Shown here piece by piece: positions 7,836-15,193 of a stretch of DNA of 36,690 nucleotides. Origin of the DNA: an uncultured Saprospiraceae bacterium (GTDB taxonomy: Bacteria; Bacteroidota; Bacteroidia; Chitinophagales; Saprospiraceae); the NCBI GenBank assembly GCA_937934275.1, contig CALHAM010000055.1:1-36690 (forward strand). Direction: 5' to 3'. Made by a program: the position numbers and the translations under genes. Every line of letters starts with the position of its first letter. Within the stretch, counting starts at the first letter, position 1. The notes under the pieces are model-generated. The model searched no databases, was not told the DNA's origin, and saw only the letters and a program-made list of their open reading frames with translations.

Positions 7836-9533
7836 ATGAGACACCGGAATGTAAGCGCACACTTCCTGTACTGGAGTTTAGGAGTGGCTCTTGTGTTTGT
7901 CTATGTTGCGGGTTTAGGCATTGACGTCATGGAAGTGGACGCAGCCCAGTACGCCTCGATTTCGATGGAAATGCTGCAAGAGGGGAATTGGTTGCAGGTG
8001 CAGCATCGGGGGGCAGACTATTTAGATAAGCCGCCGTTGTTGTTTTGGCTTTCGGCATTGTCGTTTAGTTGGTTTGGGCTGAGCAATTGGGCCTACAAGC
8101 TGCCTTCGGTATTGGCAACGCTGTTGGGAGTGTGGAGTGTTTATCGCTTTGCATGCTTATATTATTCTAAGCAGACGGCGCGCCGTGCGGCCTTTATTTT
8201 GGCCTCTTCGTTAGGTTTGGTACTGATCAGCAACGACGTTCGCACCGATACGCTTCTGTTGGGTTTTAGCGCCTGTGCGGTGTGGCAGCTGGCCGAGTAC
8301 ATAGAAAGTCAGCGCTGGCGGCATTTGTTACTGGGCTGCGGAGCCGTCGGTCTAGCTATGTTGGCCAAAGGGCCTATTGGTTTTGTATTGCCGGCTTTTG
8401 CCGTAGGCGGGCATTTAGGGTTGCTAGGACAGTGGCGCCGGCTGCTGCGGTGGGAGTGGGGGGCCGGCCTTTTCGTGGTGGCGCTTCTGCTCGCCCCTAT
8501 GTGTTGGGGGCTTTGGCAACAGTTCGACCTGCATCCGGAGAAGTGGGTAAACGGTCGTCAGGGGGTGTCTGGGCTTCGCTTTTTCTTTTGGGAACAGAGT
8601 TTTGGACGCATCACGGGCGAGAACGTGTGGAGAAACGACGCTTCTGCTTTTTACTTTCTACATGTCTATTTGTGGGCTTTTTTGCCATGGAGCCTGCTGT
8701 TGCCCTGGGCACTTGTGCACATGGGCAGAGGCGTGTGGCGGCGTATAGGTTCAGGCGAGCGGACACATGGGCCTGAATATTACTCTTTAGCGGCTTTTGT
8801 GCTTACGTTTATCGCGTTGTCCTTGTCGCGCTATAAGTTGCCGCATTATATTTTCATCACCTTGCCCTGGGCCTCAGTGCTGGTGGCCGCAACTCTGGAA
8901 CGAGGTGTGGGTGCCCTGCCGCGTTGGCTATTGGGCATTGGGGCCGTCGCTGGGCTTTTGTTGGGCTGGCTTATTGTTCTCTGGGTTTTCCCAACGGCTT
9001 CGCTCATCTTATGGCTGGTATTTGGAACAAGTACATTGATTTGGCTTTGGAGCTTCGGGCACTTTATTCGCTCCTCGAGTGCCGACAAATGGACAGGATT
9101 GGGGGTAACCTCGGCTATTTTGCTCGCTTTTGTGCTCAACGTCCATTTTTACCCGCAATTGTTGCCTTACCAATATACGCGCCGAGCCGTGGAGGCGGCC
9201 CGAATGGCTGGGCTTTCGGCCGATGCTCTGTACTTTTTTCGGATGAATCACCACTCGCTCGATTTCTATAACGGTCGCATTGTACCGCGCCACGACGACC
9301 CCGCCGACCTGTTGGCCTTGGCTGTTTATCAGCAACGCCCGATAGGGATCCTCACTACAGCGGAGGGCAAGGCGATATTGGAACAGGCAGGTGCTTCCGT
9401 TGCAAAAGCCATTGAGCTGAAGCACTTTCACGTAGCTATGCTCAATGCGCGCTTTCTCAACCCAGCCACGCGGTCGGAAGTCCTTCAAACCGTTTATTTG
9501 CTGAAAATAAATCCGCCCAACACCTCTATGTAA
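7836..9533 (+). CDS. ArnT/PMT-like glycosyltransferase (GT39/GT83 type)
   Basis: 565-residue polytopic membrane protein with about 12 helices. The N-terminal region has the family signature: an acidic first periplasmic loop (EVDAAQYASIS), then YLDKPPLLFWL, as in lipid A aminoarabinose transferase ArnT and relatives. Such enzymes move a sugar from a polyprenyl-phosphate donor onto lipid A, protein or another envelope acceptor. The C-terminal 130 residues are a soluble-looking domain. Acceptor and sugar cannot be told; the DPM-like GT2 at 27646 could supply a polyprenyl-phosphate sugar, but the two genes are far apart. ATG at 7836 lies directly behind a -7 box. Monocistronic; a hairpin follows the stop. 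Confidence 0.88.
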   Translation: MRHRNVSAHFLYWSLGVALVFVYVAGLGIDVMEVDAAQYASISMEMLQEGNWLQVQHRGADYLDKPPLLFWLSALSFSWFGLSNWAYKLPSVLATLLGVWSVYRFACLYYSKQTARRAAFILASSLGLVLISNDVRTDTLLLGFSACAVWQLAEYIESQRWRHLLLGCGAVGLAMLAKGPIGFVLPAFAVGGHLGLLGQWRRLLRWEWGAGLFVVALLLAPMCWGLWQQFDLHPEKWVNGRQGVSGLRFFFWEQSFGRITGENVWRNDASAFYFLHVYLWAFLPWSLLLPWALVHMGRGVWRRIGSGERTHGPEYYSLAAFVLTFIALSLSRYKLPHYIFITLPWASVLVAATLERGVGALPRWLLGIGAVAGLLLGWLIVLWVFPTASLILWLVFGTSTLIWLWSFGHFIRSSSADKWTGLGVTSAILLAFVLNVHFYPQLLPYQYTRRAVEAARMAGLSADALYFFRMNHHSLDFYNGRIVPRHDDPADLLALAVYQQRPIGILTTAEGKAILEQAGASVAKAIELKHFHVAMLNARFLNPATRSEVLQTVYLLKINPPNTSM

Positions 9534-9540
9534 AGCCGAG

Positions 9541-9580
9541 TGGCTGCGGCTCTTCTACATAGAGTCGAGAACCACAGCCA
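9541..9580. terminator. bidirectional terminator between convergent genes
   Basis: 13-nt arms at 9541-9553 and 9568-9580 with a 14-nt loop. On the minus strand the two non-Watson-Crick positions become G-U pairs, so the stem is fully paired for transcripts of the barrel gene; on the plus strand a pyrimidine-rich run follows. Confidence 0.6.
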
Positions 9581-9606
9581 TTCAACTTTCTCTCTTTTAG
9601 AGCAAA

Positions 9607-10107
9607 CTACTTTATCGTGTAGCGAGCACTAAACGCGCCATAGCCGCTGCCAAAGCCTCGGAGGTATCCGTCGCCGATAAGAAAAGTAGGTACCCAATCG
9701 ACAGATAGATTTAACGGAATATCTGCGAATTTGTAGTCTAAGCCCACCACACCCATGACGCCAAAAGTCGAGCTGGAGTAGGAGGCTCCTCCCAGCCATA
9801 CGTCGTCGTAAGACCAAAAATAAACAGCAGCACCACCGCCCACATACCATTTTAAACCCTCGATACTCTCGATAGGAAAATGGTGTTGATACAATGCGCC
9901 TACGTTAAAGTATCGGTAGAACGTCCAGCCGCGAAATCCAGCGAACAGCTCAACGGCTCCGGGGTCGGAGATGAACTGCTTGAACGAGGCCGACAACGGA
10001 AAACCAAAGCGCGCGCCAATAGCGGTGCGGTATTCTTGGGCATTGACGGAGGCGATCATTGCACTTAGCAATAGCGCCAAGGCAAAGAAAAGTCGTTTTG
10101 TAACCAT
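9607..10107 (-). CDS. outer-membrane beta-barrel protein (copy 1 of tandem pair)
   Basis: 166 residues with a signal peptide (basic start, hydrophobic core, VNA-Q cleavage) followed by alternating hydrophobic and aromatic strands and a terminal aromatic-rich strand (FSARYTIK), typical of a small eight-stranded outer-membrane barrel. Shared landmarks with the next gene are YRTA-GxRFG, LYxHHxPIE, WYVGGGA and PLNLSxDWVP. The start is at ATG 10107 rather than further upstream because the signal peptide begins there. A -7 box lies 31 nt upstream. Function unknown; Bacteroidota genomes hold many such barrels. It lies downstream of its paralogue on the same strand. Confidence 0.78.
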   Translation of the reverse strand: MVTKRLFFALALLLSAMIASVNAQEYRTAIGARFGFPLSASFKQFISDPGAVELFAGFRGWTFYRYFNVGALYQHHFPIESIEGLKWYVGGGAAVYFWSYDDVWLGGASYSSSTFGVMGVVGLDYKFADIPLNLSVDWVPTFLIGDGYLRGFGSGYGAFSARYTIK

Positions 10108-10138
10108 GTTTTTAAGGTAAGTGAATGAAAGCGATGAA

Positions 10139-10146
10139 CAAAGGTA
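10139..10146 (-). promoter_or_regulatory. -7 box (TACCTTTG) of barrel copy 1
   Basis: Exact TAnnTTTG match on the minus strand, 31 nt before the ATG at 10107. It lies between the two paralogues, so copy 1 can be transcribed alone. No -33 element at the usual spacing. Confidence 0.5.
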
Positions 10147-10210
10147 TTCCCAAAACATTAGCAAGAGCGGCCGAGAAGAAATTTAATATAGCCCTGCTGA
10201 CGCTCCTTAA

Positions 10211-10705
10211 TTAGTTGAAGGTATAGCGCACACTGAGAGCGCCGTAGCCACCGCCAAAGCGCGGGCGCACGTAGCCCAAGAAAACAATGGGTACCCAATC
10301 GGCCGATAGATTGATGGGAACCTTCGGAAATTTGAAATCTAAACCCAAAGCACCGAGCAGAGCCACTGTCGTATAAGCGTAGCCAGCCGGCGGCGGGTTG
10401 TCCACGTAGTCCCAGAATAGCAGGGAGGCTCCGCCGCCCACATACCATCTAAGCCCTGGTGCTCCTTCAATGGGAAGGTGATGTTCGTACAAGCCCGCAA
10501 CGTTGAACCACGAGTCGCGTTTGGACCAGTAGCGATAGCCGGCAAATACCTCAATGGCGTCGGATTTGTTCACGAAATGCTTGAGCGAAATCGAGTGCGG
10601 CGCTCCAAAGCGCACTCCCAAAGCCGTGCGGTAATTTTGCGAGTGTAAGGCCGGGCTTACTAACAAAAGCAACACCACAAAAATCGCAGAACGTAGGTAA
10701 TACAT
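10211..10705 (-). CDS. outer-membrane beta-barrel protein (copy 2 of tandem pair)
   Basis: 164 residues, signal peptide (LHS-Q cleavage region), then the same barrel landmarks as its neighbour: YRTALGVRFG, LYEHHLPIEG, RWYVGGGAS, GLDFKF, and PINLSADWVP, ending SVRYTFN with a terminal aromatic strand. Length and order of motifs match copy 1 throughout, so the pair arose by tandem duplication; they are clearly diverged, not recent copies. Function unknown, probably a structural or adhesive outer-membrane protein. ATG at 10705; the divergent 2H-phosphoesterase gene begins 101 bp away. Confidence 0.78.
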   Translation of the reverse strand: MYYLRSAIFVVLLLLVSPALHSQNYRTALGVRFGAPHSISLKHFVNKSDAIEVFAGYRYWSKRDSWFNVAGLYEHHLPIEGAPGLRWYVGGGASLLFWDYVDNPPPAGYAYTTVALLGALGLDFKFPKVPINLSADWVPIVFLGYVRPRFGGGYGALSVRYTFN

Positions 10706-10727
10706 AGGTGTTCGTTTTTTTAGGGCT

Positions 10728-10735
10728 TAAAGGTA
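10728..10735 (-). promoter_or_regulatory. possible -7 box of barrel copy 2
   Basis: TACCTTTA on the minus strand, one base off TAnnTTTG, 22 nt before the ATG at 10705. No supporting -33 element found. Confidence 0.35.
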
Positions 10736-10806
10736 AGTTCGTTGCCTGTGAAGAAAGCAGTTGTGGTGTCTCCTATGCTGCTAACTTGTTTATTCGACGA
10801 CCTACT

Positions 10807-11361
10807 ATGCAAGATCTGCTGCTGCTCTTTATTGCCATCTTACCATCGCGTGCTGTTCAAGAGGAAGTAACAACCATGAAACAGTACATTGCCAAGCGAT
10901 GGGGCCCCTGTCATGCGCTGAAAAGTCCGCCGCACATAACCCTTCAACCGCCTTTTCAATGGACGGAGGCGCGTATGCAGGAGCTGAGTCAGTGCCTGCA
11001 TGCGTTGGTCAGCGTTCAAAAGCCCTTTTGGGTGATACTCCATGGCTACGGTGCTTTCGCTCCCAGGGTATTTTTCATCCAGCCTGAGCTCTCGCCCCCG
11101 CTGAAAGTACTGTTTACAAAACTAAAAGAGAGGCTCACAAGAGAGTTTGGCTCTCCGTTCGATCGAAAAGACGAGCGGACCTTTCATCCGCACATGACAC
11201 TGGCGCATCGGGATATGGAGCCTGTGGTGTTCGACCAAATCTGGGCGGACTTTCAAAAGCGCCCCTACCAGCGCGCTTTTTCGGTGAATAGTCTCGCCCT
11301 CTTACAGTGGAAAGGCCACCATTGGGAAGTGCGCGAGGAGTTCCCTTTTGGCAAGGGATAA
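10807..11361 (+). CDS. 2H phosphoesterase / 2'-5' RNA ligase family protein
   Basis: 184 residues. Two H-x-T motifs, H43-I-T45-L and H129-M-T131-L, about 85 residues apart define the 2H phosphoesterase fold (LigT/ThpR, cyclic phosphodiesterase and related). Such enzymes act on 2',3'-cyclic phosphates or join RNA ends with 2'-5' bonds; the substrate here is unknown. The start is placed at ATG 10807, where family homology begins; the in-frame TTG/ATG-less extension upstream reads like non-coding sequence with no family similarity. It lies alone, divergent from the barrel genes and convergent with aat (20-bp gap). Confidence 0.82.
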   Translation: MQDLLLLFIAILPSRAVQEEVTTMKQYIAKRWGPCHALKSPPHITLQPPFQWTEARMQELSQCLHALVSVQKPFWVILHGYGAFAPRVFFIQPELSPPLKVLFTKLKERLTREFGSPFDRKDERTFHPHMTLAHRDMEPVVFDQIWADFQKRPYQRAFSVNSLALLQWKGHHWEVREEFPFGKG

Positions 11362-11381
11362 AGGCGTTTTAGCACTACGCG

Positions 11382-12092
11382 TTATTCGACGACGATTTGC
11401 CCCAACGGACCCCATTGCCACTGTCCCTTCAAAGTGGGAGCCGATAAGCTGTCGCGCAACATTTGCATAAACACGGTGCGCGGTACGAGATGTGCTCCAA
11501 GGCTGCGCAAATGCGCAGTATTCTGCTGGCAATCCACCAGCTGAAAGCCACTAGCCCTCAAGGCGCGCACCAGTGCGATAAAACCGGCCTTAGAGGCATT
11601 GGGCACGCGAGTAAACATGCTCTCGCCAAAAAAGGCGCGTCCGAAAGATAGCCCATACAGCCCTCCAACCAACTCATCGCCCTTCCAAACCTCGACCGAA
11701 TGGGCCAGCCCCCAGCGGTGTACTTCGGTATAGGCTTCGATAAATTCTTCAGTGATCCAGGTGCCGTCCTGACCGCTGCGCGGCATCTCGGCACAAGCGC
11801 GCATGACGCGTTCAAAAGCCGTATCGAGCGTGTAAGCAAATTTGTGCTGATTAAAGATGGAGCGCATGCTTTTGTGGACTATTAGGTTTTCTGGGAGCAG
11901 TATCATCCTCGGATGCGGGGAATACCAAAAAAAATGCTCGTCGTGCTTATACCAAGGAAAGATACCGTTCTGATAGGCCATTATCAGACGCTCCGGACGC
12001 AGGTCGCTGCTGATCGCCAACAAGCCACTGGCTTCAGCTAAATGGGCCGGCGGAAAGTTCAAATCGTCCTTATCGAGCCAAAAAATGGCCAT
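11382..12092 (-). CDS. aat: leucyl/phenylalanyl-tRNA-protein transferase
   Basis: About 236 residues. Transfers Leu or Phe from tRNA to N-terminal Arg/Lys of proteins, marking them for ClpAP/ClpS degradation (N-end rule). Family landmarks: FPPAHLAEASGLLAI near the start, AYQNGIFPWY, FFWYSPHPRMIL, TWITEEFIEAY, HSVEVWKGDELVGGLYG and the FFGESMF motif. Length is normal. Two starts compete: ATG at 12092, used here, and GTG at 12101, which overlaps the TGA of the upstream gene by 4 nt. Overlap implies co-transcription with the acyltransferase fusion. Cytoplasmic. Confidence 0.95.
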   Translation of the reverse strand: MAIFWLDKDDLNFPPAHLAEASGLLAISSDLRPERLIMAYQNGIFPWYKHDEHFFWYSPHPRMILLPENLIVHKSMRSIFNQHKFAYTLDTAFERVMRACAEMPRSGQDGTWITEEFIEAYTEVHRWGLAHSVEVWKGDELVGGLYGLSFGRAFFGESMFTRVPNASKAGFIALVRALRASGFQLVDCQQNTAHLRSLGAHLVPRTVFMQMLRDSLSAPTLKGQWQWGPLGQIVVE

Positions 12093-12097
12093 GGTGC

Positions 12098-13690
12098 TCA
12101 CTCTTTTTCTTGTTTCAATGCTTCTATGGTACTTGTGGGTAAGTTGTGCAAGTCTAAGACCATCAGGCCATCTAAACAGTTGGAGAACAGCGGATCCACA
12201 TTGAAGCCAATAAAGCGGGCATTTTGACGCAGGTATTGCCGAAAGAGCACGGGTACCTTAAAATGCGCCGGCTCTATGGCTTCGATTAGATTTTCGAGGG
12301 CGTCGAACTCGCCGTGGAGCATTTCAGCCAGCAGGCGGGTGTTCACCGATTTAGTGCGCACGCGAAACGGCTTACGGGGCTTCACCCAGCGCGCCATCTC
12401 ATGGTCAAAGCAATACTGCTTGAGAAATTCGACAATAACCGCCTTTGAGACATCCGAGAACTGCTTGCTTAGGCTGACTGGGCCGTACAAATAGCGATAA
12501 TGCGGATGTGCGAGCAAGAAATGGAGGATGCCTTTCCAAAGCAGAAACAGCGGAAGCCGATGGCGCTGGTAGTCGGGTACTACGTAAGAGCGCCCTAGCT
12601 CGATGGCCCTTTCAAGTATAGGGTAAAAGGCGGGCTGCAGCTTAAACAAACTGCCGACATATAGCCCGTTGACGCCAAAACGGCGCAGGATGCGGTCGCC
12701 CAACCCCAAGCGATAGCCCCCTACAATGCGCTTTGCTTGGCGATCCCAAATAATAAGTTGTAAGTAGTATAGGTCGTATTCATCCATATCGCGCGCCTTA
12801 CCCGTTCCCTCGCCTACGGCGCGGAAGGTCAGCTCGCGCAAGCGCCCTATCTCGAACATAGCGTGGGGTATGGCCGAAAAAGGAGCTATATACACGTCGA
12901 AGTCGCCGCGCGAGGTCATCAAGCATTCTGAGGGCAAGGCGGCAATGTCTTGACAGATGAGTTGGGGGTCAACCGCTTCAGCCAGCGGCTGTAGGGCAGC
13001 AGTAGCTTCAGCCATGTAAGTGCTCGGCTGAACATCAAAACCAGTGCCCAGCGAAAAGATCTTGGCTTGCAAGAACTTGCTCCACAAAAATTTACTTTTG
13101 ATTTGGGCTACAGCCTCTGGCAAAATAGGAGGACCGATGCGTACTTGCACGACAATGGGCTGCTCGGGCGTAGGGCGTGTCAGCCCTCCCAGCAACATTC
13201 GCCACAGGTTTAAGCGGTGTGTTGGCTCTGCCTTTAGATGAACAGGCACGATGGGTGCTTCCGTTTTTCGCAACTGACGCAGGATTTGCGGGCGCAACAG
13301 ATGGCGCGGTAGGTCGCCCAGCGGATTTTCAGAAAAATCCATGACTACGCCCACCGAAATACCTTTTTCCACATAGCGCGCCACCTTTTTGGCGTAATTA
13401 ATGCGCAGAAGGCGGTCTTCCCATTTGCGCCGCATCGGGCGTATCGCATATGGGCGAAGGGCCTCTGGTAATGAAGTAGGGTAGGGGTGTAGCACCTTGG
13501 CACTCTCAGCGCTTTGGGCCATTAGGTACAGTAGGATCCACTCATCGGCGCCTGGCAGCAACTGGTTACAAACGAACACGGCAGCAGGCATGCGGCCCAA
13601 CTGTTTGCGGTCGAAATCATCGAACCTCAACTGCACTCGAGCCTTGGCCAACTGGCCTTGGGCTACCTCTAAAATTTTTTCAGCGCGCAT
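12098..13690 (-). CDS. OlsF-like acyltransferase/GNAT fusion protein
   Basis: 530 residues. The C-terminal half (about 265-450) is an OlsB/hemolysin-type acyl-ACP N-acyltransferase of GNAT fold, with the family run EIGRLRELTFRAVGEGTG and a following DEYDLYYLQLIIWD block. The N-terminal half aligns in layout with a PlsC/OlsA-type O-acyltransferase, as in bifunctional OlsF enzymes that make ornithine or glycine aminolipids. Its active-site region is abnormal: the expected N-H-P-x-G-G-x-D block reads N-Q-L-L-P-G-A-D (Q43 in place of the catalytic His), and the later FPxGE-type motif reads FSENP. N-acylation is thus likely kept; O-acylation is doubtful. ATG at 13690; overlaps aat. Confidence 0.78.
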   Translation of the reverse strand: MRAEKILEVAQGQLAKARVQLRFDDFDRKQLGRMPAAVFVCNQLLPGADEWILLYLMAQSAESAKVLHPYPTSLPEALRPYAIRPMRRKWEDRLLRINYAKKVARYVEKGISVGVVMDFSENPLGDLPRHLLRPQILRQLRKTEAPIVPVHLKAEPTHRLNLWRMLLGGLTRPTPEQPIVVQVRIGPPILPEAVAQIKSKFLWSKFLQAKIFSLGTGFDVQPSTYMAEATAALQPLAEAVDPQLICQDIAALPSECLMTSRGDFDVYIAPFSAIPHAMFEIGRLRELTFRAVGEGTGKARDMDEYDLYYLQLIIWDRQAKRIVGGYRLGLGDRILRRFGVNGLYVGSLFKLQPAFYPILERAIELGRSYVVPDYQRHRLPLFLLWKGILHFLLAHPHYRYLYGPVSLSKQFSDVSKAVIVEFLKQYCFDHEMARWVKPRKPFRVRTKSVNTRLLAEMLHGEFDALENLIEAIEPAHFKVPVLFRQYLRQNARFIGFNVDPLFSNCLDGLMVLDLHNLPTSTIEALKQEKE

Positions 13691-13933
13691 AAGTCGGAAC
13701 AGTGAGTCGCCCCTTCACTGCAAAAATCGCAGTGTGTATCGTTTTGTGGTGAAGGCGTTTCAATTTCACCTTAAAAAGAAGTCACGACTGCCTTTCTTGG
13801 GAGGGCGAGACTTGGCATTTTTACACGAGAGATCTTCACGTGACTAACTAATAATAATAAAGTGTTGCTTCGGGTTTTTAGGCCTCAACGGTGTCTGGCA
13901 GCAAGCGAGAGCACAGCAAGCCTTGCGCATTTT
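13691..13933. other. intergenic region between crtY and the acyltransferase
   Basis: 243 bp without a credible gene. It holds a 6-bp hairpin CACTGC/GCAGTG at 13716-13734 just upstream of the acyltransferase start, a TCACGTGA palindrome near 13838 and a short ATA repeat. I found no TAnnTTTG box, tRNA or strong terminator. Confidence 0.5.
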
Positions 13934-15160
13934 TCAGCGCCTCAACAACACATCGAAAAGTGCGCGCGAGAAGGGCTGAGAAGGCGGAGCCTTGATAAGT
14001 CGGGCGATTTCGAGCCAAGAGCTGTCCTCATCCAAAAAACGAAGAACAAGCGCCGGAGGAAGTTTTTGGAATAAGCTGGTAAACACCACCCCGCCTAAGT
14101 CGTTTTGGCGGTGCAACACGCGCAGCAGGACGCTGTCTAGCAGCCGAAAAAGTGGGCTTGTTTGCAAAAGCCGCACGTCAGGCGCTCCTGTTTGCGCCCA
14201 AGCGGTGGCAAAAGCGCGCGTGCGTCGGAGTGTCCGCTTAAAGGCATAGCCGCTAGAGGCCTTGACGAAGCCCCCAGCCGTACCGATATGAATGAGGTTA
14301 CCCTCGGCGCCCTTCGGAAAAGCGTAGTCGGTCATAGGGATGATGCCGAACTCCTCTTCTACCACCTGGTAATGGCTTAGCCCAAGTTGCCGGTTTAGAT
14401 ATTGGCGCAGCGCCTCGTCGTAGGCCTCGGCGGGCAGCAATGCCGGCGAAAAAACGGTAAACTCTACCAATGCCCGATGCGCCGAAAATGGAAGCACGTA
14501 GACAAACCGCGTTTGGCCCTGTTGCTCAATGCGAAAGTCCATGAACGTCACTGCTTTTGGGTCGAAGGCGGGTTCCGGCGTTTCGACGAGCCAGCCCTTA
14601 AAGTGTTGGAGTAAAAAAACGGCGTGGCCGCGCGGGCGTTCTTGGAGCGGAGCCGACAGAGGGAGCTTCCACAAGTCGGCTGCCATTTTGGGCAAGAGGG
14701 GTATGGGTGTGAAGGCAGAATTGAGCACGACCTCGGCCTCGAAGTTGCCCTTGTCGGTGCGCACGCATCCGCCTCTGGGCAAGATCTCTTGAATATTTGC
14801 GGTAAGGTGCTGTACGTTGGGCCACCGTTTCAATTCGCCGTTGGCCCACTGATAAAAATCGATGCCTCGCACCATGTGGTATCGGTAGGGAGCAATATCA
14901 AGTGTAGCCTCAAAGTCTGGAGCTAAAAAACGGCAAGCATCCCAGGAGTGATGCACCACTGGAGGAATGGGTTCGTCATCCGTCGCCCAAAAGCACCAAG
15001 TTCGGTCGTTGTGCAGTTTTCGGTCGCGATCTATAAGCAGCAGCCGCTTTTGCTGGAAAAAAGAGTGCCGCAACATCTCAACAGCTGCCGTCAAACCGGC
15101 CAGGCCTGCACCGGCAAAGATGATATCGTACGATTGGACCCTGGTGTCGGCGTAGTTCAC
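13934..15160 (-). CDS. crtY: lycopene beta-cyclase family FAD/NAD-binding protein
   Basis: 408 residues. Cyclises the ends of lycopene to beta-ionone rings in carotenoid synthesis, at the membrane. An N-terminal Rossmann motif (GAGLAGL) follows the start; DRTWCFW and the late IGTAGGFVKASSGYAF block are lycopene-cyclase signatures. The start cannot be ATG: an in-frame stop precedes a TTG at 15166, and the next candidate is GTG at 15160, used here. Translation starts only about nine residues before the beta strand leading into the dinucleotide-binding motif, so either works. No other carotenoid genes are in the window. It lies 33 bp downstream of the TlpA-like gene on the same strand and may be co-transcribed with it. 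Confidence 0.9.
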   Translation of the reverse strand: MNYADTRVQSYDIIFAGAGLAGLTAAVEMLRHSFFQQKRLLLIDRDRKLHNDRTWCFWATDDEPIPPVVHHSWDACRFLAPDFEATLDIAPYRYHMVRGIDFYQWANGELKRWPNVQHLTANIQEILPRGGCVRTDKGNFEAEVVLNSAFTPIPLLPKMAADLWKLPLSAPLQERPRGHAVFLLQHFKGWLVETPEPAFDPKAVTFMDFRIEQQGQTRFVYVLPFSAHRALVEFTVFSPALLPAEAYDEALRQYLNRQLGLSHYQVVEEEFGIIPMTDYAFPKGAEGNLIHIGTAGGFVKASSGYAFKRTLRRTRAFATAWAQTGAPDVRLLQTSPLFRLLDSVLLRVLHRQNDLGGVVFTSLFQKLPPALVLRFLDEDSSWLEIARLIKAPPSQPFSRALFDVLLRR

Positions 15161-15193
15161 AAGCAACTAAAATAGCAATAAGGTATAGGATCT

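Noticed and set aside
8282-8776. 164-codon frame within the GT39 gene
   Set aside because: Overlaps the conserved GT39 reading frame entirely; Arg/Ala-rich shadow.
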